From Paramacrobiotus metropolitanus (lineage: Eukaryota; Tardigrada; Eutardigrada; Parachela; Macrobiotidae), in the NCBI RefSeq assembly GCF_019649055.1, contig NW_026570265.1:372001-436000 (forward strand): DNA of 64,000 nucleotides, given 5' to 3'. The notes under the pieces are model-generated. The model was given only the letters and a program-made list of their open reading frames with translations. It was not told the origin of the DNA and did no database searches. Made by a program: the position numbers and the translations under genes. The stretch's first letter is position 1. Every line of letters starts with the position of its first letter. Of this stretch, positions 43,122 to 55,300 are shown piece by piece.

Positions 43122-44612
43122 ATGGCTGCGCGTCTTCCTCGGACTGCTCGGGTATGCTGTCCCAGTCATCCAGATGCTGATCTCGTGGAAGACTATAGGG
43201 CTGGTGATTTGGTGTGTCCCGAATGCGGTCTGGTTGTGGGTGACCGCGTAATAGACGTTGGAACCGAATGGCGGACATTCAGTAACGAAAGTGGTGGAGA
43301 CGATCCATCGCGTGTTGGTGGCCCAGAAAATCCGCTTCTGGATGGCGATCAGCTGACAACCATAATTGGTGGTGCCACAGGCTCAGCTGGACTGGATGCC
43401 AATGGATTTTCCAAATACAGGAACAGAAAAACCATGTCGGCTCAGGATCGCGCTTTAACAACGGCATTTAAAGAAATTTCTACCATGGCTGAGAGGATTA
43501 ACCTGCCTCGCACGATCGTTGATCAGGCAAACGTTTTATTCAAACAGGTGCGTCCACGGTAGATTCAAAATAGCGACGTTCCTTAAAGTGTGGAGCGAAC
43601 CATAATAAATTGTAAGAAATAAGGGTATATTTCTGAAGGATAACGGAGGACTGCAAAAGTCTGGTTTGTTACGGTTTCTGATCTGTACTCATATCGATTA
43701 CGAATGCTCATTTAGGTTTATGAATCGAAAGTTCTTCGCGGGCGAAGCGCGGATGCTATAGCGTCTTCCTGTGTGTACATAGCCTGTCGAAAAGAAGGTG
43801 TACCTCGAACCTTTAAAGAAATCTGTGCGATATCCCGTGTATCAAAGAAGGAAATTGGCCGTTGTTTCAAATTAATTCTCAGCACTGTTGGTGCCAGTGT
43901 GGAGTTGGTCACCACAGGAGATTTGATGCCGCGGTTCTGCGCTAATTTGGCTCTTCCTTCGGTAAGCCATAGGTCTACGTGTTACTTTCTGCAAGACATT
44001 GCTTTCTGTTGCATTTAATTACTGGGCTTTGAATTAGTCTTCGTTGATTTTGTCGTTAATATTACTCACCAGTGCTATAGTGGCACTACGGCAGGAAATC
44101 GGAAGTGGTTCTTGTGGAAATTACAATATGAGAAGAAAAACATGAAATTAATTTTAAAAATATAACAGTATTCTATACTCCAGTAACTGTACTTTGTTAC
44201 GTTTTGTCTTTAAGTTCTGCTCGCAAAAGTTTTTCACCATAAAAACTACCCGTCTCACTTTTTTCTTGCTAGACGTAAGATGAATTTTCAGTTAATTGTT
44301 CAACAATTTTTATGGAACGTTTCCGCTTTGATATTTTTTGTTAGGCTACACAGGCCACTAGTAAGCAAAAAAATTTTGAATAAAATTTACTTTTTTTGCT
44401 AGCCCGTGCAACGTGCTGCAACCCATATCGCCCGGAAAGCTCGGGATTTGGACCTTGTACCTGGACGCAGTCCTGTTAGTGTGGCTGCTGCTGCTATATT
44501 TCTCGCTTGTGCCGCATCAAAATCAACCAAGTCTTCCAAGGAAATTGGTGAAATAACTGGTGTGGCTGAAAGTACAATCCGCCAAACGTATAAGCATCTC
44601 CTGAGTCGCTAA
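43122..44612 (+). CDS. GTF2B: General transcription factor IIB (C-terminally short)
   Basis: TFIIB bridges TBP and RNA polymerase II and fixes the start site. Exons 43122-43547, 43716-43961 and 44403-44612 join in phase 0 to 293 residues. N-terminal zinc ribbon: [20 protein letters not shown] followed by [11 protein letters not shown]. The B-reader/linker follows ([20 protein letters not shown], then NPLLDGDQL). Both cyclin repeats are present: [38 protein letters not shown] and [12 protein letters not shown]; then [40 protein letters not shown]. Human TFIIB has about 23 further residues after this helix; here translation stops at LLSR. An AATAAA at 44828-44833 follows. It is well conserved elsewhere. 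Confidence 0.96.
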
Positions 44613-45588
44613 AACTGTCAGTGCTAAATGATGGACTTAATTTTGCTCACACCATCTTTGGAATTGGTTGAGTTATTGTTTCTTATAAATTATTCTTATT
44701 TTCGCATGGTCGAGCATCTTTAACTTTGCTAATGGAAGGCAATTCTAAACACTTCGTCCTTCTTGTGCCTTGAAGTCTGACAATGAATCCGATATGTATT
44801 ACTTTTATGTTTTTTAGATCAAGAGAGAATAAAGCAATTTTATGAAAAGTGTACGTTTACATTGGTACAAATTACCGTACAATACAAATACTTCTTAGTT
44901 CTTAGTCTCTTACCATTTGTACCCCTGGCTTATTGGTGCTTTTGATAATTAGTGTTATTGGGCTGTGATTGGGATATGTCTATGATAATCTGTAATATCA
45001 AATACTGTATGTACTACTGTACTGTCTACTGTACTCGCTACCGACGCTACGCACTTTGAAACTTCAGCACGAGCAAAATATCTGTAAATTATTACTGTAC
45101 GAGTACTTATTAAATTACGGGATGTATGAATTAATTTTTATAGCACAATAAAACTTTAAGATGCAGTTGCGCAATAGGTAACTACTATCAGTAATATGCC
45201 TTCGTGCGGTGTGTGGTAAACAGGCTGCAGCTATATCATACTCATAACCTTAATGGTAACTGGTAAGTAACTCATACTTAACTGGAGCGGTTTCCTCGAC
45301 TTCGGATTTCGGAACACCATATGTATTGGACGGTATAACATAAATGTACGACCGTCGGTATCGCACTGCATTTTTCGGTATTAATCGTAAGTTATAAAGC
45401 TGTTTTATTGTTTACACTTTAAAGGCCACTTCGTTTGTACCTTGTTTTGTGGTACGTCATCTTGTTTGTGGAAGTCTAGTTACTCTTTTACTTTTGCTAC
45501 GGAATTAAGAATTTGCTGTGAAACTTTGGTTATCCTCGATCGACTGCCTTTAGGACCCCATACGTAAGAAGCAGGAATATTTGGCAAT
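44613..45588. other. Intergenic, no gene recognised
   Basis: Contains the TFIIB 3' UTR with AATAAA at 44828-44833, then AT-rich spacer without coding signal up to TMX2. Confidence 0.5.
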
Positions 45589-47260
45589 ATGAATGATAAA
45601 ATTGTCGGGTTACAATCGGATGCGCGAGCGTTTTTATCGCGAGCTGCTCTAGAATCCAAGAAATATGCTCATCCTTATTACATCTTTAATGTTTCGCTTG
45701 CCGTTAGTTTTATGTTTTTGCGTCTCGTGAAACCGTTTTGTACGCTCCTGTTTAAAGATACAGCTGAATCGGGACCATGTGCACTGGATTTGGTAAGTGA
45801 TAATGCAAAACTAAAATTAAAGAATATTTCTCAAAATGGAAGCAGTATTGTGGTAAACATTTGGAAAATCTGTGCATCATTACCATTGGTGCGAATAAGT
45901 TTGTCTCATTTTTTATCGGGAAATCAAGCTTGATCGCGTTGGTTTTATATGGGCACATGTCTTTTAGAGTTTTACGAAAAGAACAAGCTGTTGGGTAACT
46001 GATTCAAGCTATCAAACATGTTGAATATCCTAATTCCTAATAAATTATACTGTGAAAAAAATTAAGACGGAAAAAGCGCTAATTAGTTTTTATTTAGTGT
46101 GAATACGTACGATTCTACGAAGCTGATTTTTGTTCTTTTTTTCCAGCGGGAACACGAAGTGCTGATATTTGTTGGCTGCATAACTGTGATAAAAAATCGT
46201 GGGGCTCCCACATGGCAGCACTATCTAAAAAAATTCGCTACATACGCCAAAGTGGCAAATGTTTATTTATTCTGGCGACAACATCCGGCGCAGGGACTAA
46301 TTTATTTAGCAATATGTGCAGGTTTGTTATTTATCGAATTTATGTTTTCTGCTAAATGTCCGTAACCCGTTGATGTTCTTTTTGCAGTGCAGATCGTTTT
46401 CTTTCCCGAGCCAATATATAGTGGACCACAAAAGATTGAATATTTCTCCGGACTAGAAAACATGGAGAAGACCATACGGGAAGATACTCGCAGCACGTGG
46501 CTAGTGTGCTTTTATACCACTTGGAGCATGAAGTGCATTGACATGGCGCCGGTTTTTGCGGAAATTTCCGGCAAATACTGGCTGCCGAATTTTCGATTTG
46601 GCAAGATTGATGTGGGACGATACTCGGAAGTGGCTCAAAAGTATTCAGATGCGAGATATAATTTTCTAGGGCCCTTGCAGAATAATATGAAAAAATCCGA
46701 TGCTTTTATTATTGCTGCAAAACTGCAAACGTTAACAGTTTCTGAATTACTTGATAGTAATTTTCTCTTGAAGATGTCTTGCCTTGTGTACTCCTTATTT
46801 TTTCCTTGTGTACTCCTTGTGTATTTCCTTGTGTATTTCCTTGTGTATTTATGCCTTGTGTACTCCTTTTTATTGTGTACTCCTTATTTTCGAGATGCAG
46901 CGATGATAATTCGGTTTCATTCGATTCATCATGCGATCATTTGGTTTAGGTACCGAATAGGTACTGGCGCTTGGACGCGGCAGCTACCCACAATTATGCT
47001 TTTTAAAGATGGCCAACCGCATACTCGCCGACCTTATGTCGATGCCAAAGGACAAGTGCCCAAATATGAGTTTGCAGTGGTATGTACTACCTCCTACTGG
47101 TTTACATAAGTGACGGCTTTTTTTAAAGCTTTGCTAACTTGCAAATGTTTCGTAGCCTACCGTTATCCAAGATTTCGATTTGAACAATGAATACGAAGCA
47201 TGCAAAAGTCGTCTTGGGAAGAAAGTTATTCAAGATTTGGAGGAGAAAAAGACAAGCTGA
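45589..47260 (+). CDS. TMX2: Thioredoxin-related transmembrane protein 2
   Basis: TMX2 is an ER/mitochondria-contact membrane protein of the PDI family, involved in calcium and redox balance. Exons 45589-45792, 46147-46321, 46388-46640, 46950-47079 and 47156-47260 join in phase to 288 residues. It matches TMX2 throughout: hydrophobic segments around AHPYYIFNVSLAVSFMF and EVLIFVGCITVIKNRGAP, then PEPIYSGPQKIEYFSG, the thioredoxin-like domain with TTWSMKCIDMAPVFAEI (SxxC in place of a CxxC active site, as in human SNDC), NFRFGKIDVGRYSEVA and RQLPTIMLFKDG. The C-terminus KKTS is a KKxx dilysine ER-retrieval signal. Intron 3 holds a small minisatellite. Confidence 0.94.
46781..46890 (+). repeat. 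CCTTGTGTA-type minisatellite in TMX2 intron 3
   Basis: About seven imperfect units of CCTTGTGTACTC or CCTTGTGTATTT in 110 bp. The repeat lies wholly inside the 46641-46949 intron and leaves its frame open, which makes the exon look falsely longer. Confidence 0.85.
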
Positions 47261-47751
47261 TTTTGAGGAGTTTCATAGTGCTTCCGTTCTTTTCTGTTGC
47301 TGTCCTTGCAGTGCTTACAAGACGTTATAATTAGGATTTTTTGTTGTAAAGAGTCTGAGTCCAGGTTTTACTGATGTAAATTTGTTGTTCGTCTTAACAA
47401 ACGAAAATTCTGACAGTATACAATTTCGTTACAAAAGTTTTCTCAACCGAATGAAGAAATGTTGCAGAGGGCAGTTTGTCCTCATGCGCAGTTACTGTAT
47501 AGTACTTATTTGCACAATCACCAGTTAGTAATCAGACTAGAAATTTATATGGGAACTTAAGAATGCACTCTATCTCAGGCTTGCCTTGTAGCAGTGGCAG
47601 AAGTAATATCCGAATTTCAGAACGGTGTTGCATGCAGGATGCTATTGAAAGGAAATCTTTAGACTTACAACACCGCTGATAATTCCTCCAAGCGGTTTAA
47701 TTTCGGATTATGTAATTGTTATCCAACATGGTCCAGAGTAACTCCGGAAAA

Positions 47752-47895
47752 TTAGGGTTTCAGTAAATCAAACAGATTATAGTCACAGTCTTTTCCAACT
47801 ACGGTCAGGCCAGTGAAATTTTTATTATTTAGGCCTTTGCGGATTCCGGGTGTGGCTTTTTCCCGAAAACCTACCAACAAGCCGAAATCGTGGTG
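47752..47895 (-). other. Coding-like minus-strand segment, unassigned
   Basis: An open stretch reads DFGLLVGFREKATPGIRKGL, then NNKNFTGLTVVGKDCDYNLF and ends DLLKP before a TAA at 47752. It looks strongly protein-coding. No usable acceptor precedes it in phase, so I cannot connect it to the EXD1-like exons upstream. It may be that gene's last exon or a remnant. Confidence 0.4.
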
Positions 47896-48114
47896 GGTCA
47901 GTATTTTTTAGCGAAAATCGGTGTATATTTTCAGTTATACCACGTAAAACACAAATACTAGAAAGCGTCTATATCAGTTTATTGATAACCGCAACTTCGC
48001 GACTACTACTACGTACTTTTTGTTGAGTGGTAATGATGATACAAATGATATGATACAAATCATACAGCTAAACCGGTGAAAGCCAAATGTATATAGGCAA
48101 AACAGCTGACTTAC

Positions 48115-48927
48115 CGCCAATTCCGCCTTGACCTTCGCATCCAAATGCTGCACAACAGGGCTAATGATCACCTGTTGCTGGTTGCGGTAAATGTCGATCA
48201 GAAAGGCTCCCTGCATCGCTGCTTGCAATTCCATAGCTCCTCTTTCGACTGCTTTGCTATCCAGTCCAACATTGCCCTTTTCAACTGGCTGCTTATCGAC
48301 GAATTGAGGGTCAACATACAAGCAAATCAACTCCGTCAACGACGCCAATTCTGGGGTTTCTCCCAAGCTCCGCAGAATTTTGTCACAGACTTGGAGATCA
48401 AAAATATTGTTCATATCCATCTAAAAAAAATACGTTCCTTATTGCAAAATACAGACAGTCATCGGTACAATATTCCGTCGCAAAGATAGATCCCGAAAAT
48501 TTCTGCTCACATGTTGACGATGAATCAGGAAGCCGACAGTAGGATCGAATGGATGCACAATCTTCAAAACACTCTGATTTTGCAAAATATTCCGTAAATC
48601 CAAAAACAAATCATCCGCCACCACATTGTTACAGTCGAACACGTACGTCATCGCCGGGGATACCGTAGAAATGACGAAGTATGACAAATTCCGCAGCTGA
48701 ACTTTAGCGCTCGTGGCATCGAACACGGTTGCCAAACCAAGGATGGACTGTTTGGTTAGCACATCTGCAATTTCCTTGAAGATCTGTTCGTTATGTTGAG
48801 AGTACACCAAGTATGGCTTTTTTCCATTATCGACGCTAACGGGATCTGGACAAAAAAGCGCATCCGATGGAGCAATAACATTCATATCATCTGCAGCGCT
48901 TTCCTCGGTTCCGTTAGCGTGATCCAT
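48115..48927 (-). CDS. EXD1-like 3'-5' exonuclease-domain protein (3' end unresolved)
   Basis: EXD1 proteins carry a DEDD exonuclease fold, catalytically inactive in several lineages, and act in the piRNA pathway in mouse and silkworm. Exons 48927-48511 and 48420-48115 join in phase 0 (donor GTGAGC). The pattern AMTYVFDCNN, LFLDLRNILQNQSVLKIVH, FLIHRQHMDMNNIFDLQVCD matches the EXD1 order VFD, then ILEDKKILKVIHDCRWxSD, then LLNNVFDTQVAD. In the second motif the usual Asp (HDCRW) is replaced (HPFDPT), so catalysis is doubtful, as in EXD1. The first in-frame ATG is 48927. Exon 2 ends at a good donor (GTAAGT), so more exons must follow; none was placed with confidence. Confidence 0.7.
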
Positions 48928-49974
48928 CTTCAGTTGCACAGCGGTAACGCAATAAATGATATCAAGCCCTTATTGATACAATCATACAGGGACACTTTAA
49001 AACTGATAGAAAACTAGTAACATGCCCCACACTTGACAAAATCCAATGATAATTTGTACGTTTTGACTTTCGAGAACCAGAATGGTGAAAAATTCTCAAA
49101 AACTTCAGAAAGCAGAGAAAGTTCAAGAAATGATCCAAGAGTTGTGGCAGGGTCTGTGCAGAGTGCAGACTGCAGACCATGGTTGTGGTCACTGAAAAAT
49201 TAAAGTGACGGTCCCCGCGAATGGAGGCTGTATACTTTGTATTAATACGTCAATTCGTGACTGGCACTGGTGACTGGACATGCGGATATAAATCCGAGTA
49301 CCGTACAGTACATATAATCCGCATCTCTGTAACCTTTGGCAGTTTGGCTTTATCTACAGACTACAACAGCTCTACGTGCCTTAACCACTAACGTCATGAT
49401 GTCTCACGCGTTTTTCTTGGTTGTGTCCAGAGTCCCACACCATGGTAAACAAAAAAAGGGTTACTCCACCGCGGCTCTACGATTGCGGTATAGTGCGGCG
49501 GACTGCGATGTTTCCAGTACGTCTACAAGCATTCTACAGCATCATCGTTAGCGTTTTTCTTGGTTACTGTACGAGTACTGAAAGTAGGATGTAATTATTG
49601 CTGCTGTACAGCTTTTGGAGCCGCTCAAACTTTCAACAATGCACTGCTACGCTCACGAAAAGACTTAAGCTACCGTAGGAACTCTTTTTTTCCTGTTCGT
49701 GCTACACTGTGGAGGGTGTAACGGAAAATGTTGTGAAATTTCCTAAATGGAAATCGAAAACAAATTTCCAATAAACACTTTCCAATCCATGAATTATTTG
49801 TTTATCTGGTGTAATAAGCAAAAAAAAGGGAAGAAACCACAAGATGCCGCAATTTCAAAAGAATAAAACTCGAAACACCAACAATTTAACAGCTTCACTC
49901 GAAAATAAAGCAACAAACAACTATTCGAATAAAAGCAGTCCTCTGCATTCTCGAAAGATCTGTCATGCACCGTT
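48928..49974. other. Intergenic, no gene recognised
   Basis: Spacer between the EXD1-like gene and the 3' end of DHX37. Open frames here (for example 49336-49551) lack any family features. Confidence 0.5.
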
Positions 49975-52900
49975 TCATCCTGGGGGCCATATGGATTGCG
50001 CTTGTGCATGATACGCTGTAGGAAGCCATTGCAGGTATTCATACATCAGATCTACGGAAAAAATGCAACTGTTCAAATTGAGCTGCAGCATGGATTGTCC
50101 ATTGCTTTTTTGTTCAGCTTGTTGTGCATACGTACATTGTGGTTCTCTGCGCCATATCGCTAGCAGTTTCTCGCGGCAATCAATGTTGCGATCAGCGAGT
50201 GCCCGTAGAAATGTCTGAGTTTTCGGTTGGAGACTACAACGTAACAGATGGCACATGTAAAAAGCATGTCAAATGCTTCTTCGTAAAATCGAAAGCGCTA
50301 CCTTGACCAGCTTTTCACCATAATGCCAGGCTTAACCAAAAGGTGCACGCTCAAGGGCTTCAGGGACTCAAGAACGGCGCCTTCCAGAAAAAACTTTCCA
50401 AACCACCGATACAAATCCAGTCCAGCTGGATAGTCCACTTCAACTGATGGCAAAATCCAGGCATGCGGTCCTGCACACAAGCTCCAATAATTTTCATATA
50501 ATGCAGTTTCTTAAAAGCTCTTCGGGTTATAATCGCGTTTAACCAACCTTCCGCCAAATCAAAGCCAATAAATACAAACGTGGGCAAACATGTTAATCTA
50601 CTGCAGTTATCCAAAGAGATTAAAAATTTTCAATACATTAAAGACTGTGTGTTCTGAAATATCGAAAATTATCAGTAATTATCAGACCTTGAATGGCAAA
50701 TAAAGGCACCGTAGTTACAAGTTTAAAACGAGTCAAAATTTGTATTTATTTCCTATAGCTAACGTATTTAATGTCAAACTAAAGAAAGTTCTTATGCACA
50801 ACCCCACCGAAGGTGCTTGTCCGATGGCATACGACTCTGCCGGTTTTTTTGTCAAACCGCGGTTCCGGGGTGTCTAACGGCGGTGAGAAAACGCACTCCA
50901 CTGGGGCGAATTTCGGTATCCAAATTGGGTCAATTTCAGCCACATTCCGGCAATAGATTCGATTCCCCTCAAACAGTTCTTGATATAAAACAAACTCCGG
51001 AGATTCTTGTCCAACGACGGAAAACGGATGAATGTATACAAGCTCCTCTAACATACTCGTCCGGTACGCATTTCGCAACTTCGCCTTTTCTTTCGGCTCT
51101 GCCGCCGCCACTTCCGCCGGTGAAATTTTCCGAGCTATATTGTGCTGCATACAACATAGTAGTACCTGCAGCATCATCTTGCACTGCAGTTCACTCGGAG
51201 GCGGCAACAGGGGGTCCATTAGACAGTTTATCTTCGGCAACACCAAATTAACAGCATTGGTCAACTGTTGACGCAACTGCCGTATTTCTTTCATGGCTTT
51301 AAAGCGAAGGAAGTGCTGATTGCAGTAGTCGAATGTTAAACCGGCAAATTCTGCCGCTCCCACTGCTTTTAACAAAACCATAAGATCTCCCAACTTTTTC
51401 GAAAAACCACTCCCAATCCAGCGCTTTTTTAACTGGTTTAAAAACGAACGTCTTTGAGGGTCATTTTCCGGCGCACTATCATCCGTCCCTAATTTTCCCT
51501 CCAGAATTGGTTCCTGAACTGATAAAGCCGATATAAGAGTGATCATATACGGCATCAGGTTGTGATCCCCGCACAGGGATAACGCTTTGGCAAATCTCGG
51601 TGCCACCGGGAACAAGCTCATGGTTTTTCCTAATGATGTAATCGAAGTGACCGTATCCGCCGTTTCACTGTGCTTCGGATGCACCACGCGCTCAATAGCG
51701 CCCAAACTTAACAATTCTTTTTCGGCGGCGGCGATGGCGCTGACACTTGGCGGAGTCGGGAAGGGAAAATTTGCAATTTTCTCTATATTCATAGCCTTCA
51801 TCTGCAGAACCAAGTCCTCCACAGGACGACGCGTAATTTCCGGTGGAGTATGCTGAGGGAAATCGTCGTTAAACACGGCAGAAGAATATATACGATAACA
51901 ATGTCCCGCGCTGGTTCGTCCCGCTCGCCCGGCCCTCTGATTTGCCGATGCCTTGCTCGTCCAAACTACTCGAAATGTACACAAGCCGGTATTTTTATCA
52001 TATAGCTTCATTTTGGTTTTCCCTGTATCGACCACATATTTCACATCGGGAATCGTGATGGAGGTTTCCGCAACATTGGTAGCCACAACACACAATCGCG
52101 TTCCCTGAGGAACCGGTTGAAAGACCAGTGCCTGTCGCTCAGACGGAAGCAGAGAATACAACGGCAGTACAGTCATCGGTTCATCAGAATGTCGCAGCAT
52201 TTCCGCATCATCCTCATCAACATCTTCGTCTGCTTCGGTAACCGCCTGCCCTTCTTCCTCGTCCAGCGCGTGCACCGGGTACGCATCAAGCTTGAATGTG
52301 TTCACGTCAGGACTGGGAGAAACGACTGATTCGTCTGGCTGTTTTTCCTTATTAGTTTCGCTTACAACGATATCAGTCGCAGCTCTAGACTTTCCCAATT
52401 TTGACTTGTCATTTCTGGGAAACGTCTCTCGAAGACGTTTGCACAGCGCATGGACTTCCTGCTGGCCAGTAACGAACACCAGAATCCCTCCAGCTGGTAA
52501 AGTCTGGTGAATCTTGCATATTTTCTTAAACGTATCTTGAAGATATTCCTTTTCGCTAGGTGTACGGCGATTAAAGTGGATCGTCACCGGGTGCTGCCGA
52601 GTTGTAATTTTCATAACCGGAGGCGGAAACGGAAAAAGTAGTTTGTTCTCGGTAAAATCTTCAATCCTCAATGTTGCAGACATAATCACAAACTTGAGTG
52701 GAATTCCTTTCTGCAAAACAAGAGTGCTAAACAAGATTAAATTCCGTTGAAACGGTAGCGAAATCCATGCTACTGGTAACAAAAATTAATAGATAAACTG
52801 TCTTCAAAAAAAGGAATACGACGTCTTTACTTTTCTCCGCAAGGGCACAATCCGGGACAGCAATCCGATAAGGATATCAGTGAACACACTCCGCTCATGT

Positions 52901-54503
52901 GCTTCATCCACAACGATGACCGAGTATTTTTGCAAGAGAAAATCCTGGAAAAAATAAATCTCTCAGACCCTTCTAAACGGATTAGAAAGCACACACTCAC
53001 ATTGGCAACTTCTCTCATCAAAACACCATCCGTCATAAACTTAATTTTTGTCGACTGACTCCAGTTCCCTTCGTAACGAATCTGGTACGACACTTCGTCG
53101 GGGCGATTCAGTTCCGTCCCTACCCGCTGCGACATACTGATAGCCGCCACTCGGCGCGGCTCCGTTACACCAATAATACCATCGCCACTGGCGTATCCTG
53201 CTTCATACAAGAACTGCGGCACTTGCGTGGTTTTGCCTGATCCCGTTTCACCACAAATTACAACCACATCGTTCGTGTTGATCGCCTCCATAATACTCTG
53301 CTCCTCGCCGGTAACCGGTAATCTGGAGCGCTGATCTTGAATTTCCGGGAGACGGGACACGGGGATGTTGTGCAAGCGCCGGAAGGGATTCGCTTTCGGA
53401 AGCACCGTTTCCGCTTCCGGCGAGCTATCACGATCACGAGTACCGAGATTTTCCGTGATGTTGCTAGTCGGCTGAGCATCGGGGAATTCCGAAACGATCA
53501 GCGGTGGAACAGGATCAACGTCGATATCACGCGACTGTCTTCGCTCGGTGTCGCTCGATTCAGGTTGGCTTTCGTCGTCGCTCGATTCACTCGTCTCCTG
53601 GACGACGGAATTTCTCTCCACTGCGCTGTCATCTTCTTCGTTCGCCAAAGACTTCACTTTCTTTTTTCCAGAACTAGCACGCAGCTTTTCAAGTCGGTGC
53701 CTATTCAGAAACACATTTTCAAACTTCTTCCGGTTTTCAGAACGAAACTTGCAAATATATAACTTTTGTAATTCAAGAAGCAAATAAAAAAATGGAAGAT
53801 GCGGTGCACCTTTTTAATCCTTTAGTCTGCATTTGCGTGATTGAGACGAATTCTTTTGTTTCCAGTTCGGAGGCCTGGACCGCTTGTATTGCCTTAATAA
53901 GCTCACCACGCTGCAATATAATAACGCATCATTCAGAATTTCAAAATGAATGAAAGACTATCAATGAATTATGAACGCGAATTTCGCGAAGCGAAATACA
54001 AACGGCACACATAAGTCGATTTTTACCTTAGCACTTTTCGTTCGCTTCTCCTTGAGTCGTTCCTGCATTTTTTTCTGTCGATGTGATAAAAATTTTTGCT
54101 TCGGTGCGCAAACTTCCGCTTTTTTCGTTTTTCGCTTTTGAGAGGGAAGGACTATGGCATTGCTGTCATCATGGACGGCGTCGTTTCCGGTGGTCGCATC
54201 AGGAGCATTTTCTGCAATTCCGCGATCAAGCTGCACAATGAAAAGAAACTTTCCGGCATATACCGTGAACACACCATGCAACATTCAGTTGTACGGTTGA
54301 AGCTAATAAGTCTAATGAGTATTTGACAAACACAGGCCACATAAGTAGAAAAGCTTTTGGATTTCGCAAGAAAATATAAAGCTCGGGGAACTTATATTTG
54401 CAAGTACTGTACTAACCTGCAATGGAATCGCTGGTCCGCTAGCGACGGTAACAGATGTGTTCTGTCTGGCTTTCCAGTTAAACCCTTTCTTATTTTTCCC
54501 CAT
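49975..54503 (-). CDS. DHX37: DHX37/Dhr1, DEAH-box RNA helicase of ribosome biogenesis
   Basis: DHX37 (yeast Dhr1) removes U3 snoRNA from the pre-40S particle in the nucleolus. Nine exons join in phase to 1145 residues: 54503-54413, 54211-54027, 53910-53810, 53700-53001, 52944-52831, 52710-50808, 50470-50302, 50233-50136 and 50051-49975. Basic N-terminus begins [14 protein letters not shown], typical of the family. Motifs: [11 protein letters not shown], Ia [55 protein letters not shown]2/OB and the family C-terminal tail follow, with [17 protein letters not shown] across a phase-1 junction, FGKFFLEG, and the end [20 protein letters not shown]. An unspliced reading would stop early at 50779. 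The first donor is ambiguous (GTTAGT or GTACAG); only the latter keeps phase. Confidence 0.95.
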
Positions 54504-55300
54504 TACTACGATTCAGGGTACAGCGTAATAATGCAAAGCTCACTAAGGAATCCAGAAGGGGCAGAAGCTATAAAAATTTAAAGAAATGATTCTCGCGCTA
54601 CTTTCAAAATTCAGATTTCGCTTTTCGTCAAACACTGCACCGACTACGAAGCCCTACAACCGCCTCTTCGGGTGGTCATCTTAGAGTCACCAAAAAGCAT
54701 CCCATTCTGATTCCTATTCCTGGATCCTACTCTAGGGTCAATACGGCTCACTGTCGTCAGCTGGGATGTTTATCGATTTTTAGGCGTTCAGATACAGACT
54801 GCGAGATAAAAAGGCTAGGCTAAAGGATTTTCTTGGGTTTCCAGACTAACTTTTCCACAAAAAACTCGTTTTCGGTTCGCTGCGCTGTTTTATCAAGATT
54901 TTCTTTCACAGCGCTGGCATTCCTCACTTGACGTTATATTGTATCGGGTCCCGGTTCATTGTGAACTGGGTTGAGAGTTAAAAGGTTTAATTTGCTCGTA
55001 GGAGGCGGAAATACGGAGTTGTTATTGTTATTGCAGAGAAGTGTTAGGCATCTGATAATTTCATAATTAGGATAATCTCTTCAAAGTAAGTCACTTCCAT
55101 CTGAAAGGATTGTGTACCACTGTACTACATGCTGGTTCAGTTCTTGGGAAATCTTGTCGGTATACACGATGCACTGCATCTCATGACCTTACTTGTCACA
55201 GTTTTTAATGATTTTGTTGCAACCACTTCCTTAAAACAATGCGATCTGCTTAAGGCTTTCTGTGATTCCTTCTTTGCATTGCAGCGTGACCACACTGACA
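54504..55300. other. Intergenic between divergent DHX37 and alpha-SNAP
   Basis: No gene recognised. A possible 5' UTR acceptor (TTGCATTGCAG) precedes the first alpha-SNAP start by about 18 bp, hinting at a non-coding first exon. Confidence 0.5.

Noticed and set aside
46641-46949. Extension of TMX2 coding through the minisatellite
   Set aside because: The frame is open only because the repeat lacks stops. Removing 46641-46949 as an intron restores the TMX2 alignment (QKYRIGTG) with GT-AG ends.
49336-49551. Open frame on plus strand between EXD1-like and DHX37
   Set aside because: Low-complexity composition, no domain, no splice context.
50779-50810. Stop of DHX37 at 50779
   Set aside because: Family members continue, and exons at 50470, 50233 and 50051 supply the conserved tail in correct phase.
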